From the NCBI RefSeq assembly GCF_900111875.1, contig NZ_FOJU01000003.1, positions 248,001 through 312,000 of the forward strand: a stretch of DNA of 64,000 nucleotides, written 5' to 3'. The notes below the pieces were generated by a model. It did no database searches. It had not been told where the DNA came from and saw only the letters and a list, made by a program, of their open reading frames with translations. The position numbers and the translations under genes are program-made. This stretch comes from Poseidonocella pacifica (GTDB taxonomy: Bacteria > Pseudomonadota > Alphaproteobacteria > Rhodobacterales > Rhodobacteraceae). Positions 8,980-17,298 of the stretch are shown piece after piece; within the stretch, counting starts at the first letter, position 1, and each line of letters opens with the position of its first letter.

Positions 8980-9735
8980 ATGGGTATTCTCGAAGTCAAG
9001 AACGTCAACAAGCGCTTCGGCGGCCTGCAGGCGCTCGGTGATGTGAACCTCAGCGTGGTGGAAAACTCCTGCCACGCGATCATCGGGCCAAACGGGGCGG
9101 GCAAATCCACATTGCTGAATTGCCTCGTGGGGAAGCTCATCCCAGACACGGGCTCGGTCATGTTTGATGGACAATCCGTGCTGGGACGGACGCCCTACCA
9201 GATCAATCAGATGGGCATTTCCCGCGTGTTTCAGACACCGGAGATCTTTGGCGATCTTACCGTCATAGAGAACATGATGATCCCCTGCTTTGCCAAGCGG
9301 GACGGATCGTTCCGGATGCACGCCTATGCGCGGTCCAATCAGGAGCGTGACGTGATCGAAAAGGCGGAGATCATGCTGGAGGACGTGAACATGCTCGACA
9401 AGCGGGACATGCATGCGGCCTCCATGTCACGGGGGGACAAGCGGCGATTGGAAATCGCCATGTGTCTGGTTCAGGAACCGCGGCTGCTGCTTTTGGATGA
9501 GCCGACCGCCGGCATGGCGCGGGCCGATACCAACAATACGATCGACCTGCTCAAGCGGATCAAGGACGAGCGCAACATCACCATCGCGATCATCGAGCAT
9601 GACATGCATGTGGTGTTCTCCCTCGCGGAGCGTATCACCGTTCTCGCCCAAGGGACCCCACTGGTCGAAGACACGCCCGCCAATATCAAAGGCCATCCCA
9701 AGGTGCGCGAAGCGTATCTCGGCGAGACGGCATAA
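8980..9735 (+). CDS. ABC transporter ATP-binding protein, LivG-like
   Basis: A 251-residue ATPase. The Walker A motif GPNGAGKST lies near residue 37, the signature is a variant MSRGDKRRLEIAM near 150, and the Walker B LLLLDEPTAGMA follows near 170, with the H-loop IIEHDMHVVFSLAERI. The RGDKRR signature is the usual variation of the LivG-type LSYGxQR motif. The ATG at 8980 places the family start MGILEVKNVNKRFGG correctly. It lies 10 bp after the LivM-like gene and 12 bp before the LivF-like gene. It powers uptake as a heterodimer with that second ATPase. Confidence 0.93.
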   Translation: MGILEVKNVNKRFGGLQALGDVNLSVVENSCHAIIGPNGAGKSTLLNCLVGKLIPDTGSVMFDGQSVLGRTPYQINQMGISRVFQTPEIFGDLTVIENMMIPCFAKRDGSFRMHAYARSNQERDVIEKAEIMLEDVNMLDKRDMHAASMSRGDKRRLEIAMCLVQEPRLLLLDEPTAGMARADTNNTIDLLKRIKDERNITIAIIEHDMHVVFSLAERITVLAQGTPLVEDTPANIKGHPKVREAYLGETA

Positions 9736-9747
9736 GGAGACGCGCAG

Positions 9748-10503
9748 ATGAACGTCAAACCGGACTTCTCCAAGGGCCACAATCTGGCTGAAACGTCCCC
9801 CGCCTTTCTCTCCGTCTGGAACATGGAGAGCTATTACGGCGAGAGCTACATCGTACAGAACATCTCCTTCAACCTGCACGAAGGTGAGATTCTCGCCCTG
9901 CTCGGCCGCAACGGGGCCGGCAAGACCTCCACGCTCCGCTCCATTGCGCGGATGGATAGCCCGCAAGTCACCCATGGGGAAATCTGGCTCGACCACCAGC
10001 CGCTCCACAAGATGAAAAGCCATGAGGCCGCCGCTGCCGGGATCGGACTGGTTCCGGAGGATCGACGGATCATTCCCGGCCTCACGGTCGAGGAAAACCT
10101 GCAACTCGCCCAGATCGCTCCGCCGGTCGGCTGGTCGCTCGAACGGCTCTATGAGTTGTTCCCGCGCCTCGGCGAGCGGCGCAAGCAAGAGGGTGTGACC
10201 CTGTCGGGCGGGGAGCAACAGATGCTCGCCATCGCCCGCGCCCTTGCGCGCGACATCAAGGTTCTGCTGCTCGACGAGCCTTACGAAGGCTTGGCGCCCG
10301 TCATCGTGGACGAAATCGAAAAAACGCTGCGGATCATCAAGGAGCAGGGAATCACAACTGTTCTGGTGGAACAAAACGCCCTGCGCGCCCTTGAACTGGC
10401 GGATCGCTCCGTCATCCTTGATACGGGCAGCATCGTGTTTGACGGGGCCGCTTCCGAAGTGCTTCAGAATGACGATCTGCGTTCTGAATATCTGGCCATC
10501 TAA
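9748..10503 (+). CDS. ABC transporter ATP-binding protein, LivF-like
   Basis: A 251-residue ATPase with Walker A GRNGAGKTST (about residue 53), signature LSGGEQQMLAIARALA (about 152), Walker B LLLDEPYEGLAP and the LivF-type tail LELADRSVILDTGSIVFDG. It carries an N-terminal extension of about 20 residues (NVKPDFSKGHNLAETSPAFL) before the usual domain start. It is the fifth gene of the operon and is followed 78 bp later by acs. That gap contains an inverted repeat and could hold a secondary promoter. Confidence 0.93.
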   Translation: MNVKPDFSKGHNLAETSPAFLSVWNMESYYGESYIVQNISFNLHEGEILALLGRNGAGKTSTLRSIARMDSPQVTHGEIWLDHQPLHKMKSHEAAAAGIGLVPEDRRIIPGLTVEENLQLAQIAPPVGWSLERLYELFPRLGERRKQEGVTLSGGEQQMLAIARALARDIKVLLLDEPYEGLAPVIVDEIEKTLRIIKEQGITTVLVEQNALRALELADRSVILDTGSIVFDGAASEVLQNDDLRSEYLAI

Positions 10504-10520
10504 AGGTTTTCCGGCACCCA

Positions 10521-10536
10521 TTGCATGCCGATGCAA
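10521..10536. promoter_or_regulatory. Inverted repeat TTGCAT-N4-ATGCAA before acs
   Basis: A perfect 6-bp inverted repeat, TTGCAT (10521-10526) and ATGCAA (10531-10536), sits in the 78-bp gap before acs and upstream of its GGGAGG ribosome-binding site. Its TTGCA/TGCAA core resembles the TTTGCAAA sites used by ScfR regulators such as PccR. I infer a possible ScfR operator allowing separate control of acs. Confidence 0.4.
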
Positions 10537-10581
10537 CCGGGGCCTAGAGTGTCCCGGAGGAAGAGATTTGGGAGGCTCACC

Positions 10582-12534
10582 ATGACCAAAACCAAGACCT
10601 ACGCCCCGTCGGAGGACTTTGTTGCCAAGGCGCATATCGACGCCGCCAAGTATGAAGAGATGTACGCGGCCTCCGTCGAAAACCCCGAGGCATTCTGGAC
10701 CGAACACGCCAAGCGGATCGACTGGATCGAGCCCTTCAAGACGGTCAAGAACGTCAGCTTTGCCCACCCGGACGTGTCGATCAAATGGTTCGAGGAAGGC
10801 CAGTTGAACGTATCGGTCAACTGTATCGACCGCCACCTTGAAACCCGCGGCGATCAGACGGCAATCATCTGGGAGCCGGATAATCCGGACGACGAGGCGC
10901 TGCATATCACCTATCGTGAACTCCACGAGAAGGTATGCCGCATGGCGAACGTGCTGCTCAGTCAGGGCATCATGCGCGGGGACCGGGTGGTGATCTATCT
11001 GCCGATGATCCCCGAGGCGGCCTATGCGATGCTGGCCTGTGCACGGATCGGCGCGATCCACTCCATCGTTTTCGCGGGCTTCTCCCCCGATGCGCTGGCC
11101 AACCGGATCAACGACAGTGGGGCCAAGGCCGTCATCACCGCCGATACCGCACCCCGCGGCGGAAAGCGAACGGCGCTGAAATCCAACACCGATGCCGCGC
11201 TGCTCCACTGTTCGGACAAGGTGCGCTGTCTTGTAGTCAAGCACACCGGCGATCAGACGACCTGGATCGACGATCGCGATGTCGACGTGAAGGCAATGAT
11301 GCAGCAGGTCGGGCCCGACTGTCCGCCCCGCCCCATGGGGGCCGAAGACCCGCTCTTCGTGCTCTATACTTCCGGCTCCACGGGCAAACCCAAAGGCGTG
11401 GTCCACAGCTCCGGCGGCTATCTTGTCTGGGCGGCCATGACGCATGAATACGTCTTCGACTATCATGAGGGTGACATTTACTGGTGCGCGGCCGATGTGG
11501 GCTGGGTCACCGGGCACAGCTATATCGTCTATGGTCCGCTGGCGAACGGTGCCACCACGCTCATGTTTGAGGGCGTGCCGACCTATCCCGACGCCTCGCG
11601 CTTCTGGCAGACCATCGAAAAGCACAAGGTGAACCAGTTCTACACCGCGCCCACGGCCCTTCGTGCGCTGATGGGCCAAGGCAACGACTTCGTCACAAAG
11701 TCTGATCTGTCATCTCTCAAGGTGCTGGGCACCGTGGGTGAGCCGATCAACCCCGAAGCGTGGAACTGGTACAACGATATCGTCGGCAAGGGGAATTGCC
11801 CCATCGTCGATACGTGGTGGCAGACGGAAACCGGTGGGCACCTGCTGACCCCGCTGCCCGGTGCGATCGCGACCAAGCCCGGATCGGCCACCCTGCCCTT
11901 CTTCGGGGTGCAGCCCGTGATCCTCGACCCGCAAACCGGCGAGGAAATCACCACGAACCCGGCCGAAGGCGTGCTGTGCATGAAAGACAGCTGGCCGGGA
12001 CAGATGCGCACCGTCTACGGCGATCACGAGCGTTTCGTGAAAACCTACTTCTCCGACTACAAAGGCTATTACTTCTCCGGCGATGGGTGTCGCCGCGATG
12101 AGGACGGGTACTATTGGATCACGGGCCGGGTGGACGATGTCATCAACGTCTCTGGGCACCGCATGGGCACGGCGGAGGTCGAATCCGCGCTCGTGGCTCA
12201 TGCCAAGGTCTCCGAGGCGGCGGTCGTCGGGTATCCGCACGAGGTCAAGGGACAGGGCATCTATTGCTACGTGACGCTCATGAACGGACAGGAACCATCG
12301 GAGGACTTGCGCAAGGAGTTGCGCGACTGGGTCCGCAAGGAAATCGGGCCCATCGCCTCGCCCGACCTGATCCAGTGGGCACCGGGCCTGCCCAAAACCC
12401 GCTCGGGCAAGATCATGCGCCGCATCCTGCGCAAGATCGCCGAGAATGACTATGGCGCCTTGGGCGATACTTCGACCTTGGCGGAACCGGCGGTGGTCGA
12501 CGACTTGATCGAAAACCGGATGAACCGAAGCTGA
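10582..12534 (+). CDS. acs: Acetyl-CoA synthetase (acetate--CoA ligase, AMP-forming)
   Basis: A 650-residue enzyme, the usual length for Acs. It converts acetate, ATP and CoA to acetyl-CoA in the cytosol through acetyl-AMP. The N-terminal ACAS domain is followed by the AMP-binding motif [11 protein letters not shown] (about residue 260), [16 protein letters not shown] (about 412) and the C-terminal motif [16 protein letters not shown], whose Lys in SGK is the residue acetylated by Pat-type enzymes in homologues. The ATG at 10582 follows GGGAGG at good spacing. It is last in the ABC operon and followed by a strong terminator. Together with the ScfR and the SSS-type kinase this is consistent with acetate or short-chain acid assimilation; propionate could also be a substrate. 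Confidence 0.96.
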   Translation: MTKTKTYAPSEDFVAKAHIDAAKYEEMYAASVENPEAFWTEHAKRIDWIEPFKTVKNVSFAHPDVSIKWFEEGQLNVSVNCIDRHLETRGDQTAIIWEPDNPDDEALHITYRELHEKVCRMANVLLSQGIMRGDRVVIYLPMIPEAAYAMLACARIGAIHSIVFAGFSPDALANRINDSGAKAVITADTAPRGGKRTALKSNTDAALLHCSDKVRCLVVKHTGDQTTWIDDRDVDVKAMMQQVGPDCPPRPMGAEDPLFVLYTSGSTGKPKGVVHSSGGYLVWAAMTHEYVFDYHEGDIYWCAADVGWVTGHSYIVYGPLANGATTLMFEGVPTYPDASRFWQTIEKHKVNQFYTAPTALRALMGQGNDFVTKSDLSSLKVLGTVGEPINPEAWNWYNDIVGKGNCPIVDTWWQTETGGHLLTPLPGAIATKPGSATLPFFGVQPVILDPQTGEEITTNPAEGVLCMKDSWPGQMRTVYGDHERFVKTYFSDYKGYYFSGDGCRRDEDGYYWITGRVDDVINVSGHRMGTAEVESALVAHAKVSEAAVVGYPHEVKGQGIYCYVTLMNGQEPSEDLRKELRDWVRKEIGPIASPDLIQWAPGLPKTRSGKIMRRILRKIAENDYGALGDTSTLAEPAVVDDLIENRMNRS

Positions 12535-12539
12535 AGCGA

Positions 12540-12569
12540 ACGGGCCGGGAGTGATCCCGGCCCGTTTTT
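12540..12569 (+). terminator. Intrinsic terminator of the ABC-acs operon
   Basis: An 11-bp perfect stem, ACGGGCCGGGA (12540-12550) and TCCCGGCCCGT (12555-12565), with a GTGA loop, is followed directly by a run of five T (12565-12569). It lies between acs and the convergent dehydrogenase gene. Confidence 0.93.
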
Positions 12570-13498
12570 CAGAACTCGAATGGCGCGACCACGCGCCGTT
12601 CCCCCAACAGGAACGCGTCGGCGACGAGGGCCAAGGGCCGCAAGTCCATCTCAGAGCGCCCCTCCCGCACCAACATCGCCATTTGCGAATAAAGCTGCGG
12701 GTATTCCCCATCGTTTGCCGCGCCGTCGACCTGCGCCACCTCTTTGCCATCGATATGAAGCGATGCACCGCCCTCCGAGAGGCGGATTGCGCCGTCCTCG
12801 GTTTCGACCTCGATGGTCCAAAGCTCCTCACCTTCCTGCCGCCAGTCGAACTCGGCGCTGATCTGAGCGCCGCCTGTATGGTGAAACGCCAGCCGCGCGG
12901 CGATCGGGGCCTGCCGGTTCTCCGGCACCAACAGTTCGGCAGAGCGCAGATGAACCGGATCTGGCAGGATCTCCGTCAGGATCGAGAGTCCGTTGATGCC
13001 GGGATCAAAGACCCCGAGCCCCCCCGCCTCGAAGACCCAGTCCTGTCCGGGATGCCACCGGCGCACATCCTCTTTCCAGATCACGGTCACATGGCGCAAG
13101 GCGCGTTCGGCCAGCCACGCCTTGGCCGCAGCGACCTGCGCCGCCTGCCGCGAATGCCACGTGGCATAGATCGACACCCCGGCCGCCGCCGCCATATCCC
13201 GCAGGATATGGCATTCGGAAAGCGTTGCCCCCGGCGGCTTTTCCAGCATGACATGCCGACCCGCGCGGATCACCTCCGCCGCATAGTCAAACCGGGGTTT
13301 TGGCGGCATGCAGAGCGAGACGACCTCAACCTCCGGGTGCGCTTCGAACATCTCCGCGAGCGAGGTGAAGCTGGGAACCCCCTCTACCGAGCCGCTCCGC
13401 GATACCGTTGCCCCGAGATCCCAATCCGACGACCCCGCGATGGCGGGCACATGCTGATCCCGCGCGATCTTCCCGATGCCTGCGAGTGCGATTTTCAT
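12569..13498 (-). CDS. L-arabinose/D-galactose 1-dehydrogenase, Gfo/Idh/MocA family
   Basis: A 309-residue oxidoreductase with an N-terminal Rossmann fold (IALAGIGKIARDQHVPAI), the conserved catalytic-region motif MLEKPPGAT (about residues 89-97) and the subfamily motifs ATWHSR, WKEDVRRWHPGQDW and GLGVFDPGINGLSI. These match, from memory, the Azospirillum L-arabinose 1-dehydrogenase, which also oxidises D-galactose, using NAD(P)+ to give the sugar lactone. The ATG at 13496-13498 overlaps the upstream dehydratase stop by one base, so the two are cotranscribed. Substrate choice between arabinose, galactose and fucose cannot be settled from sequence. Confidence 0.88.
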   Translation of the reverse strand: MKIALAGIGKIARDQHVPAIAGSSDWDLGATVSRSGSVEGVPSFTSLAEMFEAHPEVEVVSLCMPPKPRFDYAAEVIRAGRHVMLEKPPGATLSECHILRDMAAAAGVSIYATWHSRQAAQVAAAKAWLAERALRHVTVIWKEDVRRWHPGQDWVFEAGGLGVFDPGINGLSILTEILPDPVHLRSAELLVPENRQAPIAARLAFHHTGGAQISAEFDWRQEGEELWTIEVETEDGAIRLSEGGASLHIDGKEVAQVDGAANDGEYPQLYSQMAMLVREGRSEMDLRPLALVADAFLLGERRVVAPFEF

Positions 13499-15240
13499 CA
13501 GTGCGAGTCCTTGCCCACGGGGCTTCCGCGACAGCCCTTCAGAAAGTCGAGATCGGCACCGGTATCGGCCCCCTGCACATGGGTCTGGTGCAGCCATTCA
13601 TAACCGGAGGACGCGCGCGGATGTGAAGGTGTCCACTCCGCGAGGCGCGCCGCAAGTTCCTCCTCGGTAACTTCAAGATGAAGCCGCCGGTTGGGCACGT
13701 CGAGTTCGATCATGTCACCATCTCGGACCACCGCCAGAGGCCCGCCCGCCGCCGCTTCGGGGGCGGTATGAAGCACCACGGTGCCATAGGCCGTGCCCGA
13801 CATGCGCGCGTCGGAAATCCGCACCATATCGGTGATCCCCTTGCGCAGCACCTTGGGCGGCAATCCCATATTGCCAACCTCCGCCATGCCCGGGTAGCCC
13901 TTGGGCCCGCAGTTCTTGAGCACCATCACGCAAGTCTCGTCGATATCGAGCGCCTCATCGTTGATCCGCGCCTTGTAGTCGTCGATATCCTCAAAGACGA
14001 CCGCCCGGCCGCGATGGGTCAACAGATGCGCGCTCGCCGCCGAGGGCTTGAGCACCGCCCCGCCCGGCGCAAGATTGCCCCGCAGCACCGCGATACCGCC
14101 CGATTGCGTCAACGCCTTCTCCACCGGCAGGATCACATCGTCATTGTCGTTGCGCGCCGCCGCGACCTCATCCCAGATCGGCCCGCCTGATACGGTCAAA
14201 GCATCGCGGTGCAGCAATCCGCCCTCCCCCAGCCGCTTCAACACGGCGGGAAGCCCCCCCGCATAGAAGAACTCCTCCATCAGGTATTTCCCCGACGGCA
14301 TGAGATTGACGATGGTCGGCACATCGCGCCCGCAGCGATCCCAGTCCTCCAGCGTCAGATCGATCCCGACCCGCCCCGCGATGGCCAGCAGGTGGATCAC
14401 CGCGTTGGTGGAACCGCCGATCGCCGCGTTGGTGCGAATGGCGTTCTCGAAGGCCTGCTTGGTCAACACGTCAGAGGGTTTGAGATCGTCCTTCACCATC
14501 TGCACGATCCGCCGCCCGGTGAGTTGCGCCATGACCCGGCGCCGACTGTCCACAGCCGGAATCGCAGCGTTCCCAGAGAGCGCCATGCCCAGCGCTTCGG
14601 CCATCGACGCCATGGTCGAGGCCGTGCCCATCGTGTTGCAGGTGCCCGTGGAGCGGGACATCGATGCCTCCGCCTCCAGAAACTCTTCCTGCGTCATTTC
14701 ACCGGCCTTCACCGCCTCGGAAAACTTCCACAGATGCGTGCCGGATCCGACCCGCTCCCCCCGGAAATAGCCGTTGAGCATCGGTCCGCCGCTCACCACG
14801 ATGGAGGGGATATCGGTGGAGGCCGCCCCCATCATGAGCGATGGCGTGGTCTTGTCACAGCCAACCAGCAGCACGGCCCCGTCGATGGGCTGGCCCCGCA
14901 TGGCCTCTTCCACGGCCAGCGCCGCAATGTTGCGATACATCATCGCCGTGGGGCGATAGGTGTTTTCCGATGCCGAAAAGACCGGCACTTCGACCGGGAA
15001 ACCGCCCGCTTCCCAGACGCCCGCCTTCACCTTTTCCGCAAGCTCCCGCAGATGCCCGTTGCACGGGGTCAGGTCCGACCAGGTGTTGAGGATGCCGATG
15101 ATCGGGCGCCCGTCGAACAGATCGTCGGGATAGCCTTGGTTCTTCATCCATCCGCGGTGATAGATCGTGTCGCGGCTGGTGCCGCCATACCATTCCTGCG
15201 AACGCAGACGGCGGGGCCAAGCGGCGGGTTCAAATGGCAT
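13498..15240 (-). CDS. Sugar-acid dehydratase of the IlvD/Edd family (L-arabinonate dehydratase-like)
   Basis: A 580-residue Fe-S dehydratase. Three cluster cysteines are visible: DLTPCNGHLR, LLVGCDKTTPS and STGTCNTMGTAST. The C-terminal motif GADLDFLKGCRG and the length fit the L-arabinonate/D-xylonate dehydratase branch rather than branched-chain-amino-acid IlvD. It would convert an aldonic acid to a 2-keto-3-deoxy acid. The ATG at 15238-15240 precedes the family start MPFEPAAWPRRLRSQEW. It is the first gene of a two-gene operon with the dehydrogenase. A lactonase and the later pathway steps are not in the window. Confidence 0.88.
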   Translation of the reverse strand: MPFEPAAWPRRLRSQEWYGGTSRDTIYHRGWMKNQGYPDDLFDGRPIIGILNTWSDLTPCNGHLRELAEKVKAGVWEAGGFPVEVPVFSASENTYRPTAMMYRNIAALAVEEAMRGQPIDGAVLLVGCDKTTPSLMMGAASTDIPSIVVSGGPMLNGYFRGERVGSGTHLWKFSEAVKAGEMTQEEFLEAEASMSRSTGTCNTMGTASTMASMAEALGMALSGNAAIPAVDSRRRVMAQLTGRRIVQMVKDDLKPSDVLTKQAFENAIRTNAAIGGSTNAVIHLLAIAGRVGIDLTLEDWDRCGRDVPTIVNLMPSGKYLMEEFFYAGGLPAVLKRLGEGGLLHRDALTVSGGPIWDEVAAARNDNDDVILPVEKALTQSGGIAVLRGNLAPGGAVLKPSAASAHLLTHRGRAVVFEDIDDYKARINDEALDIDETCVMVLKNCGPKGYPGMAEVGNMGLPPKVLRKGITDMVRISDARMSGTAYGTVVLHTAPEAAAGGPLAVVRDGDMIELDVPNRRLHLEVTEEELAARLAEWTPSHPRASSGYEWLHQTHVQGADTGADLDFLKGCRGSPVGKDSH

Positions 15241-15287
15241 GGGGGACCTCCTCAGGGTGCTTTGGATCGAAGTGCTATCGCGGCTTT

Positions 15288-15339
15288 GCATACCTGTAAA
15301 ATCGGATTATGGCTCATCATCATAACAAAGTTGGTATGC
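15288..15339. promoter_or_regulatory. Divergent LysR operator: inverted arms GCATACC and GGTATGC
   Basis: In the 102-bp gap between the dehydratase and the LysR gene, GCATACC (15288-15294) and its reverse complement GGTATGC (15333-15339) are 45 bp apart centre to centre. A pair of inverted arms in a divergent LysR promoter region is typical of sites bound by a LysR tetramer. Confidence 0.45.
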
Positions 15340-15342
15340 CTG

Positions 15343-16257
15343 ATGGATGACCTCCTGCGCCGCCTCAAGCCCTCGCACCTCGCCCTGCTCGAACGCATCG
15401 CGGAGACGGGCAAGCTCCAGACAGCCGCCGCGCTTTCGGGCATGTCGCAACCGGCGGCCTCGCGGATCCTGCACGATATGGAAGCGGGCCTCGACGTGGC
15501 GCTTTTTGAGCGGGGCCCCAAGGGCATGGTCCCGACCGCCGCAGGGACAGTGGTGGCCCGCCATGCCGGCTTGATCCGCCAAGGGTATGAGGGGCTGGGC
15601 GATGAGATCGCCGCGCTGCGCGCCGGGCGGACCGGATCGGTGCGGGCAGGCGCGGTCACTGGCCCCGCCGTCGCGCTGCTTGTTCCCGCGATCCAGACGG
15701 TACGCCAAAGCGCGCCACAGCTTGATGTCTCCATCGACGTTGCCCCCTCGGCGGAGCTTCTGCGAGGGCTGGAGGAACGGCGCTTTGACTTTGTCATTGC
15801 GCGCCTGCCTCCCGAGCAGGACAGCGCCCCATATCATCTGCGCCCCGCCCGGCCGGAGATCATCTCGCTGCTTGTGAGGCGGGCGCACCCGTTGGCCGGG
15901 CTGGGGCCGCAACCCCTTTCACGTCTCGCGGACCATGACTGGATCATGCAAGAGCGCGGCTCTCCCGTCCGGCAGGCGGTCGAGGCGGCCTTTCTCGCCG
16001 GGGCGACCGCAGCGCCCGGTCGGGTGACCAACTCCTCCTCCCTGCTCGTCATGCTCGCGATGCTTCAGACATCGGATGCCATCGCGCCGGTAACCGACGA
16101 AGTGGCACAGCTTCTGCGCGGGCCGGGCCATGCGACACTCCCCTTCGAACCTGCGATCCACGTCTCGCCCTGTTATCTCATCACCCTGCGGTCCGCTCCG
16201 GCGTCCAGCGCCGCACAGCGCGTCATCGCGGAGGTCACCCGGCGGCTCGGTGCTTGA
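15343..16257 (+). CDS. LysR-family regulator of the sugar-acid operon
   Basis: A 304-residue LysR regulator. The N-terminal winged helix-turn-helix covers about residues 5-65 (AALSGMSQPAASRILHDMEA) and the effector-binding domain follows from about 95. The ATG at 15343 gives MDDLLRRLKPSHLALLERIA, a good family start. It is divergent from the dehydratase-dehydrogenase operon, the classical arrangement for a regulator of its neighbour. Related proteins in similar places are called GbpR-like (galactose-binding protein regulator). The inducer is probably a sugar or sugar acid (inference). Confidence 0.9.
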   Translation: MDDLLRRLKPSHLALLERIAETGKLQTAAALSGMSQPAASRILHDMEAGLDVALFERGPKGMVPTAAGTVVARHAGLIRQGYEGLGDEIAALRAGRTGSVRAGAVTGPAVALLVPAIQTVRQSAPQLDVSIDVAPSAELLRGLEERRFDFVIARLPPEQDSAPYHLRPARPEIISLLVRRAHPLAGLGPQPLSRLADHDWIMQERGSPVRQAVEAAFLAGATAAPGRVTNSSSLLVMLAMLQTSDAIAPVTDEVAQLLRGPGHATLPFEPAIHVSPCYLITLRSAPASSAAQRVIAEVTRRLGA

Positions 16258-16311
16258 ACTCCGCCCCCCGATTGACCAGCATGGCGCGACGACGAAAAGG
16301 ATCAGGGCTGC

Positions 16312-17298
16312 ATGGCCGAACGCTTCAATATCGTGGTGGTGGGTCAGGCCGGGCGCCTGCAATACGAGGCGGGCCTCTTTGCCGCCTCGCTCCGCGCCAA
16401 AAGCCCCCGGTTCGACGGCCGGCTCATCATCGCCGAGCCACAGCCCGGCGCGAAGTGGAACGGCGATCCGCGGATCAACGACCCCGCACTGCGCGACATG
16501 CTGCACGATCTTGGCGCCGAGATCCTGCCCTTTGAGAGCCGTGATTTCGGTGCGGACTATCCCGAAGGCAACAAGATCGACCTGCTGCATGCCCTCCCGG
16601 AGGCAGAGCCCTTTGTCTTTTTCGACAGCGACACGCTCATCCTCGATGAGATCATGGAGGTGCCGTTCGACTTCGACCGCCCCTCGGCCTCTCGCCGGGT
16701 AGAAGGGACTTGGCCCAAGATCGAGATTTACGGGCCGGGCTATACCGAGACGTGGAAATCGCTCTACGACCGTTTCGGGATCGATTTTGCCAGCTCCCTC
16801 GATCCGTCTCAGCCCGACGAGCACTGGGCGCGCTATCTCTACTTCAACGCCGGCGTTTTCTACCATCGCTGCCCCCGGATCTTTGGCGAGCGCTTCGCCC
16901 ATATCGCCCGAAGCATTCGCGACGACCCCCCCGAAGCACTCGTCTGCCAATCGCTCTTTCCGTGGCTCGATCAGATTGCGCTGCCGATTGTGATCCATGC
17001 GCTTGGCGGCGCGCGGGATGCCCTGCCCGACGGGCTGATCGACGGGCGCGTCTCTTGCCACTACCGCCTTTTGCCGCTGCTCTATGCGCGTGAGAGGACC
17101 GCCGTGGTCGACACGCTCGAAGAGATCGCCGCGCCCAACCGGATCAAGAAGGTGCTGAAGGCCCATGAGCCGATCAAGCGGATGGTCTATCAGGGGCGCG
17201 GCGCCAAGGTCCGCGCGCTTTTCGATCAGGAGGACCTGCCCCGCAAGGAACAGGCCATCCGCAATCGCATCAAGCGCGAAGGGTTCTGGATGCGCTGA
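16312..17298 (+). CDS. Uncharacterised protein with a glycosyltransferase-like DxD motif
   Basis: A 328-residue cytosolic protein starting MAERFNIVVVGQAGRLQYEAG, with an acidic DSDTL motif near residue 105 inside PFVFFDSDTLILDE. A beta-strand followed by DxD is the signature of GT-A-type nucleotide-sugar transferases, where it binds metal and sugar nucleotide. No other family motif is clear. It follows the LysR gene by 54 bp and its stop abuts the convergent amidase gene (TGATCA at 17296-17301). I recognise it only as a protein seen in Rhodobacteraceae; function is inferred from the one motif. Confidence 0.75.
   Translation: MAERFNIVVVGQAGRLQYEAGLFAASLRAKSPRFDGRLIIAEPQPGAKWNGDPRINDPALRDMLHDLGAEILPFESRDFGADYPEGNKIDLLHALPEAEPFVFFDSDTLILDEIMEVPFDFDRPSASRRVEGTWPKIEIYGPGYTETWKSLYDRFGIDFASSLDPSQPDEHWARYLYFNAGVFYHRCPRIFGERFAHIARSIRDDPPEALVCQSLFPWLDQIALPIVIHALGGARDALPDGLIDGRVSCHYRLLPLLYARERTAVVDTLEEIAAPNRIKKVLKAHEPIKRMVYQGRGAKVRALFDQEDLPRKEQAIRNRIKREGFWMR

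Noticed and set aside
7770-9161. Minus-strand open frame (463 codons) opposite the LivM-like and LivG-like genes
   Set aside because: Rich in His, Asp, Glu and Arg without motifs; the plus-strand genes are well supported.
9427-11679. Long minus-strand open frame (750 codons) opposite the ATPase and acs genes
   Set aside because: It is opposite two clearly recognised genes, has no family motif and a His/Arg/Gly-rich composition typical of GC-rich antisense frames.
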